DNA of 37,758 nt from Methylobacterium crusticola. GTDB lineage: Bacteria; Pseudomonadota; Alphaproteobacteria; Rhizobiales; Beijerinckiaceae. Below the pieces are notes generated by a model. The model worked only from the letters and a program-made list of their open reading frames with translations. It ran no database searches and was not told where the DNA came from. The DNA lies in contig NZ_KZ984616.1 in the NCBI RefSeq assembly GCF_003574465.1, forward strand, positions 3,861 through 41,618, read 5' to 3'. The position numbers were made by a program, and so were the translations under genes. Shown here one piece after another: positions 14,856 to 23,341 of the stretch; within the stretch, counting starts at the first letter, position 1, and every line of letters begins with the position of its first letter.

Positions 14856-15160
14856 GTGTTTCCATCCCGTGCCGGGGTCGAGCGCCCCTGCGCCACTCTA
14901 GCGCGACGCGGGCGGGGCGCGAGGCCCTCGCGGCGAGGGCCCCCCTCGCGGCAAGGGGCCCTCGCGGCGAGGGCCCCCCTCGCGGCAAGGGGCCCTCGCG
15001 GCGAGAGGCCGTCGCGGCGAGAGGCCCTCGTGGGGGCGCCCGCGGCCGCGACGGGCGGCCGCCCGAACCCCCGCGTTGCGCCCGGGCTCCCGGCCGGTAC
15101 AAAGGCCCTCGATCCCGACGGCGGCCGGCCGTCCCCGCAAGCGAGACACGCGAGACCGCC
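14856..15160. other. 305-bp divergent intergenic region dominated by a GC-rich repeat array
   Basis: The region between the orphan binding-protein gene and pepN contains the 17-bp repeat array (14923-15030) and no credible gene. A purine-rich stretch before the pepN ATG (CAAGCGAGACACGCGAGACC) gives only weak ribosome-binding sequence. No clear sigma-70 promoter was seen. Confidence 0.45.
14923..15030. repeat. Tandem 17-bp GC-rich palindromic repeats (two 34-bp dimers plus variants)
   Basis: GGCCCTCGCGGCGAGGG (14923-14939) alternates with CCCCCCTCGCGGCAAGG (14940-14956). The 34-bp dimer is repeated exactly at 14957-14990 and is followed by variants beginning at 14991, 15008 and 15024. The first unit contains CCCTCGC-G-GCGAGGG, a nearly perfect inverted repeat. 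There are no unique spacers, so it is not a CRISPR array. Confidence 0.85.
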
Positions 15161-17836
15161 ATGCGCACCGAGACGCCGCCGATCATCCGCCTCGCCGATT
15201 ACCGACCGAGCGACTACCTGATCGACCGCGTCGAGCTCGACGTGCGCCTGCACCCGACCGAGACCCGCATCACCGCGACGCTGGCGCTGCGCCCCAACCC
15301 GAAGGGCGAGGCCGGCGCCCCCCTGGTGCTCGACGGGGACGAGCTCACCCTCCTGGCGCTCGACCTCGACGGGCAGCCGCCCGCGCCCGGGGCCGTGGAG
15401 GTCCAGCCCCGCGCCCTCGTGCTGCACCAGCCGCCCCGGCGCCCGTTCACCCTCGCGATCGAGACGCAGGTGAACCCGAGCGCCAACACCAAGCTGATGG
15501 GCCTCTACCGCTCCGGCGGCGTCTACTGCACGCAGTGCGAGGCGGACGGCTTCCGGCGCATCACCTACTTCCTCGACCGGCCCGACGTGATGGCGGTCTA
15601 CACCACCCGCATCGAGGCCGACCTGGAGGAGGCGCCGGTGCTGCTCGGCAACGGCAACCCGGGGCAGGCCGGCCCGGCCGGCGAGGGCCGCCACTACGCG
15701 GTCTGGCACGACCCCCACCCCAAGCCCGCCTACCTGTTCGCCCTGGTCGGCGGGCGGCTCGGCCGCGTCGCCACCCGGTTCACCACCATGGAGGGCCGGG
15801 ACGTCGAGATCGCCGTCTACGTCGAGCCCGGCAAGGAGCCCCGCGCGCCCTACGCCCTCGACGCGGTCGCCCGCTCCATGGCCTGGGACGAGACGGCCTT
15901 CGGGCGCCCCTACGACCTCGACGTCTTCAACGTCGTCGCGGTCTCCGACTTCAACATGGGGGCGATGGAGAACAAGGGCCTCAACATCTTCAACGACAAG
16001 TACGTGCTCGCCAGCCCCGACACGGCGACCGACGCGGACTACGCCAACATCGAGGCGATCATCGCGCACGAGTACTTCCACAACTGGTCCGGCAACCGGG
16101 TGACCTGCCGCGACTGGTTCCAGCTCTGCCTCAAGGAGGGCCTCACCGTCTTCCGCGACCAGGAATTCTCCTCCGACGCGCGCTCGCGCCCGGTCCACCG
16201 CATCGCCGAGGTGCGGACCCTGCGGGCGCGCCAGTTCCCGGAGGATGCCGGCCCCCTCGCGCACCCGGTCCGGCCGCAGGCCTACCGCGAGATCAACAAC
16301 TTCTACACGGCGACGGTCTACGAGAAGGGCGCCGAGATCGTCCGCATGCTGCGCACCCTGCTCGGGCCCGGGGCCTTCCGGGGCGGCATGGACCGCTACT
16401 TCGCGGCCTGCGACGGCACCGCGGCGACGGTCGAGGATTTCCTGGCCGCCTTCGCGGCGGAGAGCGGCCGCGACCTCGCGGCCTTCGCCCGCTGGTACGC
16501 CCAGGCCGGCACGCCGACCGTCGCGGTGTCGGGCCGGCACGACCCGGCCGCCCGGACCTACACCCTCGCGTTCCGCCAGTCCCTGCCCACCGTCGTCACC
16601 GAGGCCGCCTCGGGCGCGGCCCCGCTGCCCCTCGTGATCCCGGTCGCCCTCGGCCTCGTGGACCCGGGGGGCGGCGCCGTCGCGGGGCGCAGCGACCGGG
16701 TCCGCGACGGGGTCTTCGTGCTCGAGGCGGAGGAGGACAGCCTCGTCTTCACCGACGTCGACGCGGCCCCGGTGCCGTCGCTGTTCCGGGGCTTCTCGGC
16801 GCCCGTGAAGGTGGCGCACGCCCTGACCCCGGCCGAGCGCCTCGCCCTCCTCTCCCACGACAGCGACCCCTTCAACCGCTGGCAGGCGGCCCAGAGCCTC
16901 GGCCTCGAGGCGATCCTGTCCCGCGTGCGGGCGGGCGCCCCGCAGGCGGAGGAGGCCGGGCCGCGGGGCGAGGCCCTGAGCCGGGCCCTCGCGGCCTTCC
17001 TGGACGCCGAGGCGCTGGCCGACCCGGCCTTCGCGGCGCTCGTGCTGACGCTGCCGGGCGACCAGGAGGCGGCCCAGGAGATCGGCACCGAGGTCGATCC
17101 GGACGCGATCCACCGCGCCCGCCAGACCCTGCGCACCCATCTCGGCCGCGACCTCGCGGCCCGCCTCGCCGCCCTGCGCGAGGCCCTGGCGGAGCCGCCG
17201 GGCGCGCCCTTCAGCCCGGACGCCGCGAGCGCCGGGCGCAGGGCCCTGCGCAACGTCGCCCTCGACCTCCTCGCGGCCGCGGATCCCGGCCTCGGCACGC
17301 GGCTCGCGGTCGCGCAGGTCGAGGCCGCCGCCACCATGACGGACAGGCTCGCGGCCCTCGCCGTGCTCACGCTCCTGCCGGGGGAGGCCCGGGAGCGGGC
17401 TCTCGCCGGCTTCGCCGAGGCCTATCGGGACGAGCCCCTGGTGCTCGACAAGTGGTTCGCCATCCAGGCCGCGATCCCCGAGCCCGGGACCGTGGCGCGC
17501 GTGCGCGGCCTGATGGAGCACCCGGCCTTCGCCCTCGGCAACCCGAATCGGGTCCGCTCCCTCATCGGCAGCTTCAGCCTCAACAACCCGACCCAGTTCC
17601 ACCGGCCGGACGGGGCCGGCTACGACCTCGTGGCCGAGGCCGTGCGGCACCTCGACGGGAAGAACCCCCAGGTCGCGGCGCGCCTGCTAACTGCTTTCAA
17701 CAACTGGCGTATGGTCGAGGCGGGACGCCGCCAGAAGGCCGAGGAGGCCCTGCGCGCGGTCGCGGCGGTCACCGGCCTCTCGCCCGACGTCAGCGATATC
17801 GTCGGGCGCTCACTGGGAACTCCGCGTAAAACCTAA
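15161..17836 (+). CDS. pepN: Aminopeptidase N
   Basis: The 891-residue protein is an M1-family zinc aminopeptidase. The exopeptidase motif GAMENKG lies at residues about 267-273 and the zinc site HEYFHNW has His303 and His307 with Glu326 in LKEGLTVFRDQEF as the third ligand. These match H297/H301/E320 of E. coli PepN, and the length is nearly identical (870). It trims N-terminal residues from peptides in the cytosol during protein turnover. The N-terminal beta domain begins RLADYRPSDYLIDRVELDV, as in proteobacterial PepN. It is probably a single-gene unit, between the repeat-rich region upstream and the histidine kinase downstream. Confidence 0.97.
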   Translation: MRTETPPIIRLADYRPSDYLIDRVELDVRLHPTETRITATLALRPNPKGEAGAPLVLDGDELTLLALDLDGQPPAPGAVEVQPRALVLHQPPRRPFTLAIETQVNPSANTKLMGLYRSGGVYCTQCEADGFRRITYFLDRPDVMAVYTTRIEADLEEAPVLLGNGNPGQAGPAGEGRHYAVWHDPHPKPAYLFALVGGRLGRVATRFTTMEGRDVEIAVYVEPGKEPRAPYALDAVARSMAWDETAFGRPYDLDVFNVVAVSDFNMGAMENKGLNIFNDKYVLASPDTATDADYANIEAIIAHEYFHNWSGNRVTCRDWFQLCLKEGLTVFRDQEFSSDARSRPVHRIAEVRTLRARQFPEDAGPLAHPVRPQAYREINNFYTATVYEKGAEIVRMLRTLLGPGAFRGGMDRYFAACDGTAATVEDFLAAFAAESGRDLAAFARWYAQAGTPTVAVSGRHDPAARTYTLAFRQSLPTVVTEAASGAAPLPLVIPVALGLVDPGGGAVAGRSDRVRDGVFVLEAEEDSLVFTDVDAAPVPSLFRGFSAPVKVAHALTPAERLALLSHDSDPFNRWQAAQSLGLEAILSRVRAGAPQAEEAGPRGEALSRALAAFLDAEALADPAFAALVLTLPGDQEAAQEIGTEVDPDAIHRARQTLRTHLGRDLAARLAALREALAEPPGAPFSPDAASAGRRALRNVALDLLAAADPGLGTRLAVAQVEAAATMTDRLAALAVLTLLPGEARERALAGFAEAYRDEPLVLDKWFAIQAAIPEPGTVARVRGLMEHPAFALGNPNRVRSLIGSFSLNNPTQFHRPDGAGYDLVAEAVRHLDGKNPQVAARLLTAFNNWRMVEAGRRQKAEEALRAVAAVTGLSPDVSDIVGRSLGTPRKT

Positions 17837-17881
17837 GTGGCTGAAAAACGCTCATGAATTAAAACTGTCCAGCAGGACGGC

Positions 17882-17970
17882 GATTCGTTGACGAACCTTT
17901 AACGCGTGAGTTTCACTTCGCGAAAAGCTGGACAAAATGCCTGCGCGGATGCCACCTTGAGGCGCGATTC
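17882..17970 (+). promoter_or_regulatory. Upstream region of the PAS kinase with two GANTC sites and a TTAACG element
   Basis: The 186-bp gap between pepN and the kinase is AT-rich for the window. GATTC occurs at 17882-17886 and 17966-17970 (GANTC, the CcrM methylation site of alphaproteobacteria). TTAACGCGTGAGTTT starts at 17899, a partial fit to the CtrA box TTAA-N7-TTAA. A TTGACG at 17888-17893 could be a -35. Cell-cycle control is a suggestion only. Confidence 0.3.
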
Positions 17971-18022
17971 GGAGGCCGCACGACAACCGCCTGCAAACCG
18001 TCCGGTCGCTTGTTTTGGGGAA

Positions 18023-20350
18023 ATGGGTATGCTGGAGGCGGATCCCGCCCCCTTTGCCGCGCGTGCTGCCACGATCCTGGGTATCAGCAGGGTCTCGAAG
18101 GCGGCGCACCGGCACCTGGCGCACGCGGAAGCCTGGCTCCGCTTCGCGGTCCCGGCCATGCTCGCGGCCTTCCTGGTCTGCCTCGCCGCCGTCACGACGC
18201 TCCAGCTCTCCGCCCAGCACCAGGAGGCGCTCGCCGATGCCGGCCGCGAGATCGACCTCGTGGCCCAGCTCGTGGCGGGCCAGCTCGCCGCCCGTCCCGA
18301 GCCCGGCCTCCCGGGCCGCGAGCGCCTCGCCCAGAGCGTGCCGGCCGCCGGCCTGCCGCCGGGCCGCGAGGTCCTCCTCGTCGGGGCCGACGACGTGATC
18401 GCGGCCGCCCTGCCCGGAGCCCGCGCCCCGGACGGGGCCGCGCTGCCCCGGACCCTGACCGAGCACGTCGGCGACGCGCCCGTGCTCGGCATCCTGGGCG
18501 AGCGCGCCGGCGTGATGACCGTGGTGCTCGGCTCGGGCCAGCGGGCCCTCGCCACCGTGCGGGGTCTTCCCGGCGGGCGCGGCCAGGTCGCCGTGATCCA
18601 GACCCTCGAGACGGTCACGGCCGGCTGGGCGGCCCGGGCCCGGGTCACCGCCATCCTGGTCGGCGCCGTCGCCCTGGTGGTGGTCTGCACCGGCCTCGCC
18701 TACGCGCTCCAGGCGGACCGGGCGCGCGCGGTCGACCGGGTCTGCGAGCAGGTGCGCCAGCGCCTCGACACGGCGCTCGGCCGCGGCCGCTGCGGCCTCT
18801 GGGACTGGGACATCCCCCGGGGCCGGATCTACTGGTCCGACTCGATGTACCAGCTCCTCGGCTACGTCCGGGAGCGGGAGTTCCTCTCCTTCGGCGACGT
18901 CAACGCCCTCGTCCACCCCGACGACACCGATCTCTACGGCCTCGCCCGGCAGCTCGCCGCCCGCGACACCACGGTCGACCACGAGTTCCGCATCCGGGCG
19001 GCCAACGCCGAGTGGGTCTGGCTCAAGGCCCGGGCCGAGATCGTGCAGGACCAGGAGGGCGGCGGGCGCCACCTCGTCGGGATCGTCATCGACATCTCGG
19101 AGCAGCGCCGCCTCGCCGAATCGACCGCCACCGCCGACATGCGCCTGCGCGACGCCGTCGAGGCGGTGTCGGAGGCGTTCGTGCTCTGGGACGCGCAGAA
19201 CCGCCTCGTCCTGTGCAATTCGAAGTTCCGCCGCCTGCACGCCCTCACGGCCGAGGAGGCCGTGCCGGGCCGGCGCTACGACGCCATCATGGGCCGCGCC
19301 GCCCTGCCGACGGTGCGGCGCGAGATCCCCGCCGGAGAGTTCGCCGAGGCCGGGGCGCGGACCTTCGAGGCCGAGCTCGCGGACGGGCGCTGGCTCCAGA
19401 TCAGCGAGCGGCGCACCAAGGACGGCGGCTACGTCTCGGTCGGCACCGACATCACGGCCCTCAAGCGGCACCAGGAGCGCCTGGTGGAATCGGAGCGCCA
19501 GCTCATGGCCACCGTCACCGACCTGAAGCGGTCGCGCCGCACCCTCGAGCTCCAGACCCAGCAGCTCGCCGACCTCGCCGAGCGCTACCTCGACCAGAAG
19601 GCCCAGGCCGAGAGCGCCAACCGCTCCAAGTCCGAGTTCCTGGCCAACATGAGCCACGAGCTGCGCACCCCCCTCAACGCCATCCTGGGCTTCGCCGAAG
19701 TGATGGAGAGCGAGGTGTTCGGGGCGCTCGGCTCCGAGAAGTACCGCGAGTATTGCCGCGACATCCGCTCCAGCGGCCACTACCTGCTGTCGGTGATCGA
19801 CGACATCCTCGACATGTCGCGGATCGACGCCAAGCGCATCAAGCTGGTCAAGGAGCCGGTGCCGGTGGCCGAGGCGCTCGAGCGGGCCCTCAAGCTCATC
19901 GCCGAGCCCGCCCGCGCCAAGGGCCTGACCCTCAGCGTCGAGATGAGTGCCGACGCCCTCGTGATGGCGGATGCCCGCGCGCTGCACCAGATCCTGGTCA
20001 ACCTGCTCCAGAACGCCGTGAAGTTCACGCCCGAGGCCGGCCGGGTGGCGGTGCGGACACGCCGCGCCATCGACGCGATCCACATCTTCGTCGAGGACAG
20101 CGGCATCGGCATCCCGAAGGCCGCGCTGCCCAAGCTCGGCTCGCCCTTCGAGCAGGTCGAGACCAACTTCGCCCGCAGCTACAAGGGCTCGGGCCTCGGC
20201 CTCGCCATCGCCCGCTCCCTCGCCGAGCTCCACGGCGGCGGCCTGCGCATCCGCTCCGAGGAGGGTAGCGGCACGATCGTGCTGGTGCGCCTGCCGCGCC
20301 CCGGGACGCCCGGGTCGGAGGGGCGGGACGTGATCGACCTCGGGGCCTGA
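18023..20350 (+). CDS. Membrane-bound PAS-domain sensor histidine kinase
   Basis: The 775-residue protein has two N-terminal membrane helices (FAVPAMLAAFLVCLAAVTTL and, after an extracytoplasmic loop, AILVGAVALVVVCTGLAYAL). A PAS domain with PAC follows (RCGLWDWDIPRGRIYWSDSM to VGIVIDISEQ), then a second PAS-like domain (EAFVLWDAQNRLVLCNSKFR) and a coiled linker. The HisKA domain has the phosphoacceptor His545 in FLANMSHELRTPLNAILGF, and the HATPase domain has NLLQNAVKF, EDSGIGI and GSGLGLAI boxes. No receiver domain or adjacent regulator gene is present. The HisKA sequence (FGALGSEKYREYCRDI) resembles the PleC/DivJ/PdhS group of alphaproteobacteria. Start is ATG 18023 or 18029 after GGGG; the open frame upstream to 17906 is not supported. 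Confidence 0.88.
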   Translation: MGMLEADPAPFAARAATILGISRVSKAAHRHLAHAEAWLRFAVPAMLAAFLVCLAAVTTLQLSAQHQEALADAGREIDLVAQLVAGQLAARPEPGLPGRERLAQSVPAAGLPPGREVLLVGADDVIAAALPGARAPDGAALPRTLTEHVGDAPVLGILGERAGVMTVVLGSGQRALATVRGLPGGRGQVAVIQTLETVTAGWAARARVTAILVGAVALVVVCTGLAYALQADRARAVDRVCEQVRQRLDTALGRGRCGLWDWDIPRGRIYWSDSMYQLLGYVREREFLSFGDVNALVHPDDTDLYGLARQLAARDTTVDHEFRIRAANAEWVWLKARAEIVQDQEGGGRHLVGIVIDISEQRRLAESTATADMRLRDAVEAVSEAFVLWDAQNRLVLCNSKFRRLHALTAEEAVPGRRYDAIMGRAALPTVRREIPAGEFAEAGARTFEAELADGRWLQISERRTKDGGYVSVGTDITALKRHQERLVESERQLMATVTDLKRSRRTLELQTQQLADLAERYLDQKAQAESANRSKSEFLANMSHELRTPLNAILGFAEVMESEVFGALGSEKYREYCRDIRSSGHYLLSVIDDILDMSRIDAKRIKLVKEPVPVAEALERALKLIAEPARAKGLTLSVEMSADALVMADARALHQILVNLLQNAVKFTPEAGRVAVRTRRAIDAIHIFVEDSGIGIPKAALPKLGSPFEQVETNFARSYKGSGLGLAIARSLAELHGGGLRIRSEEGSGTIVLVRLPRPGTPGSEGRDVIDLGA

Positions 20351-20410
20351 CCGGCCCGGCCGCGCGAGCCCCACCGGGAGCCGCGCCGGGAGCCGCGCCG
20401 GCGGCCCGGG

Positions 20411-23341
20411 TCACCCCAGCACTTTCTCGAACAGGGCCCTCACCCCCGCCCGCGTCTCGCCGAGCAGCGTCAGCAGCGCGGCCTCGTCCGGCAGCCCGAC
20501 CGCCGCGGCGAGGCGCGCCCGGGCGGCCGGGGGCGCGCTCCTGGCGAAGTCGCCCTCGACCATCAGGCGCTGCCAGTGGTGGACGTCGTCGATGAGCCGG
20601 TAGGCGGCGGCGAGCCGGGCCGAGGCCTCGGGCGCGAGAAGGCCGAGGCGGCCGGCCTCCTCCAGCACGGCGGGCGCGTCGAGACCGATCAGGCCCGGAT
20701 GCGCGTGGGCGTGGCCGAGCACCAGGGCCTGCGCCAGGAAGTCGAGGTCGAGGAGCCCGCCGGGGGCGAGCTTGAGGTCGAGGGGACCGCCGTCCCCCTT
20801 CTCGCGGGCCACCAGCGCCCGCATGGCCCGCACCTCGGCCGCCACCGCGGCGGGATCGCGCGCCTCGCCGACGATCGCCCGGACGGCCGCCTGCGCCTCG
20901 GCCACGAGGCCCGGGTCCCCGGCGAGCACCCGGGCCCGGCTCAGGGCCATGTGCTCCCACGGGGCGGCCTCCCCGCGCCAGTAGGGCAGGAAGCGCTGCC
21001 ACTGGTTGGCGATCGGGCCCTGCCCGCCGCTCGGCCGCAGGCGCAGGTCGACCTCGTAGAGGCGCCCGCGGCGGGTCGGCACCGTGAGCGCGCCGACGAG
21101 GCGCTGGGTCAGGCGGTTGTAGTAGACCGCCGCGTCGAGGCGGCGCGGCCCGCCGCTCTCGCGGTCGGCGGCGTCGAAATCGTACACCACCACGAGGTCG
21201 AGGTCGGAATCCGCCGTGAGCTGGCGCGAGCCGAGGCGGCCGAGGCCCAGCACCGCCAGCCGGCCCCCCGGCACCCGGCCGTGCTCGGCCGCGAAGGCGC
21301 CCTCGGCCGCCGCGAGCGACAGGGCGATGACGGCCTCGGCGATGCCCGCGTAGGCCCGCCCGGCGCCGACCGGGGGCAGGATGCCGGAGAGGAGGCGCGC
21401 GCCGGTCACGAAGCGCATCTGGCGCGCGGCGTCGCGGCAGCGGTCGAGGAAGTCCTCGAGGTCGCGCGGCGCCCCGACGAGGCGCCCGAACTGCTCGGCG
21501 AGGCTCGCCGGGTCCGTCACCGGCGCCACGAAGGCCGGGTCGATGACCGCGTCGAGGACGTGCGGGCTGAACCCCACCGTGTCGGCGAGCCGCGGCACCG
21601 TGCCGAGGAGGTCCGCGAACAGCAGCCGCAGGCGCTCGTGCGAGCGCAGGATGGTGAGGAGCTCCACCGCCGCCGGCATGCGTCCGAAGGCGCGGTCGAG
21701 GGCGGCGAGCGCACCGTCCGGGTCGCCGGTGCCGGCGAGCGCCTGCACCAGGGCCGGCACGAGCTCCGTCAGCACCTCCCGGGCGCGGGGGCTCGTCACG
21801 GCCGGGCGGCGGCCGAAATGCCAGCCCCGGATGGTCTCGGTCGCCTGGCCGGGATGGCGGAAGCCGAGCCGCGCCAGCGTCGCCAGGGTCTCGGGGTCGT
21901 CCTCCGAGCCGGTGAAGACGAGGTCGCCGACCTCACCGGCGAGCTCCGGCGCGGCCTCGAACAGGAGGGCGTAGTGGCCCTGCACCCGGCGCGCCCGCGC
22001 GGTCAGCGCCGCCCCGAAGGCGGCGGCGTCCGGGTAGCCGCAGAAGCGCGCGAAGCGCGCGAGCCGCGCCTCGTCGTCCGGCAGGCGCTGCGTCTGCTCG
22101 TCGGCCACCATCTGGAGCCGGTGCTCGAGCGTGCGCAGGAAGCGGTAGGCCTCGCCCAGCTCGTCGCGCGCCTGCGGGGTGATCCAGCCCTCGTCGTGGA
22201 GCGCGGCCAGCATGTCGAGGGTGCGGCGGCCCCGGAGGGAGGGGCGCCGGCCGCCGAAGACGAGCTGCTGGGTCTGGACGAAGAACTCCACCTCCCGGAT
22301 GCCGCCGCGCCCGAGCTTGATGTCGTGGCCCGCGACCGCGATGGCGCCGTGGCCGCGCACGGCGTGGATCTGGCGCTTCATCGCGTGGACGTCGGCGATC
22401 GAGGCGAAGTCGAAGTACTTCCGCCAGACGAAGGGGCGCAGCTCGGCCAGGAAGGCGTCCGCGAGGCCGCGGTCGCCCGCCACCGGGCGGGCCTTGATGA
22501 AGGCGGCGCGCTCCCAGTTCTGCCCGACCGTCTCGTAGTAGGTGTAGGCGGAGGCGAGCGAGAGCGCCGTCGGGGTCGAGCCCGGATCGGGCCGCAGGCG
22601 GTAGTCGACCCGGTGGACGTAGCCGTCCGCGGTGCGCTCCTGCAGGAGCCGGCCCATCCCCTGCGCGAGCCGGCTGAAGAACGGCGTCGCCTCGACGCCC
22701 TCGCGCAGGGGCGCCGCGTCGGGGTCGAACAGCACGATGAGGTCGATGTCGCTCGAGTAGTTCAGCTCGTTCGCGCCGAGCTTGCCCATCCCGAGCACGA
22801 ACAGGCCGGACCCGTCCTGGGGCCGGGCCGGATCGGCCGGGCGGAAGCGGCCGCTCGCCGCGGCCTCGTGCAGCATCGCGTCGGCGGCGGCCTGCACCGA
22901 GGCGTCGGCGAAGGCCGAGAGGGCGTCCGTCACCGCGTCGAGGGACCAGACCCCACCGATGTCGGCGAGCGCCACCAGGAGCGCGTGGTCCGCCCGGTTG
23001 CGCCGCAGCGTCCGGGCCGCCGCGTCCTTCGCTGTCCCGGCGGCGGCGGCCCCGCGCTGGCCGGCCACGAGGGCGGCGTGGGCCGCCTCCGGGGCCTCGG
23101 CGAGGAGTTCGCCGAGGCGGTCCGGCCCGCGGGCCGCGAGGCCCCACAGGAACGGCGAATGGTCGGCGAGCCCGAGGAGCAGGGCGCGGGCGGCCCCGTC
23201 CTGCCGCAGGGCGGCGGCGAGCGAAGCCCGCTCCGGCCGCGCGTCGAGGAGCGCCAGGAGGTCGTCGAGGCGGTCCCGGGCCCGGTCGGGATCGGAGAGA
23301 AGGGGCGCGGTCCGCAGCCGCGCGAGGAGCGGACCCGTCAC
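20411..23341 (-). CDS. glnE: Bifunctional glutamine synthetase adenylyltransferase/adenylyl-removing enzyme
   Basis: The 976-residue protein has the duplicated nucleotidyltransferase architecture of GlnE. The N-terminal deadenylylase domain has GMGKLGANELNYSSDIDLIV at residues about 184-203 with the metal-binding Asp198 and Asp200. The C-terminal adenylylase domain has GLGRLGSRQLTADSDLDLVV near residue 700. Each is followed by a GlnD-uridylyltransferase-linked helical domain. GlnE switches glutamine synthetase off and on in response to PII and glutamine. The start is a GTG at 23341 that overlaps the kinase stop (GTGA), so glnE is translationally coupled as third gene of a response regulator-kinase-glnE operon. 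Confidence 0.95.
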   Translation of the reverse strand: MTGPLLARLRTAPLLSDPDRARDRLDDLLALLDARPERASLAAALRQDGAARALLLGLADHSPFLWGLAARGPDRLGELLAEAPEAAHAALVAGQRGAAAAGTAKDAAARTLRRNRADHALLVALADIGGVWSLDAVTDALSAFADASVQAAADAMLHEAAASGRFRPADPARPQDGSGLFVLGMGKLGANELNYSSDIDLIVLFDPDAAPLREGVEATPFFSRLAQGMGRLLQERTADGYVHRVDYRLRPDPGSTPTALSLASAYTYYETVGQNWERAAFIKARPVAGDRGLADAFLAELRPFVWRKYFDFASIADVHAMKRQIHAVRGHGAIAVAGHDIKLGRGGIREVEFFVQTQQLVFGGRRPSLRGRRTLDMLAALHDEGWITPQARDELGEAYRFLRTLEHRLQMVADEQTQRLPDDEARLARFARFCGYPDAAAFGAALTARARRVQGHYALLFEAAPELAGEVGDLVFTGSEDDPETLATLARLGFRHPGQATETIRGWHFGRRPAVTSPRAREVLTELVPALVQALAGTGDPDGALAALDRAFGRMPAAVELLTILRSHERLRLLFADLLGTVPRLADTVGFSPHVLDAVIDPAFVAPVTDPASLAEQFGRLVGAPRDLEDFLDRCRDAARQMRFVTGARLLSGILPPVGAGRAYAGIAEAVIALSLAAAEGAFAAEHGRVPGGRLAVLGLGRLGSRQLTADSDLDLVVVYDFDAADRESGGPRRLDAAVYYNRLTQRLVGALTVPTRRGRLYEVDLRLRPSGGQGPIANQWQRFLPYWRGEAAPWEHMALSRARVLAGDPGLVAEAQAAVRAIVGEARDPAAVAAEVRAMRALVAREKGDGGPLDLKLAPGGLLDLDFLAQALVLGHAHAHPGLIGLDAPAVLEEAGRLGLLAPEASARLAAAYRLIDDVHHWQRLMVEGDFARSAPPAARARLAAAVGLPDEAALLTLLGETRAGVRALFEKVLG

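Noticed and set aside
14923..15030. CRISPR or coding interpretation of the GC-rich repeats
   Set aside because: There are no spacers, and translated frames give only simple PRG/AAR repeats.
17906..18022. 39-residue N-terminal extension of the PAS kinase
   Set aside because: It needs a non-ATG start without a ribosome-binding site and covers the likely promoter; ATG 18023/18029 follows GGGG.
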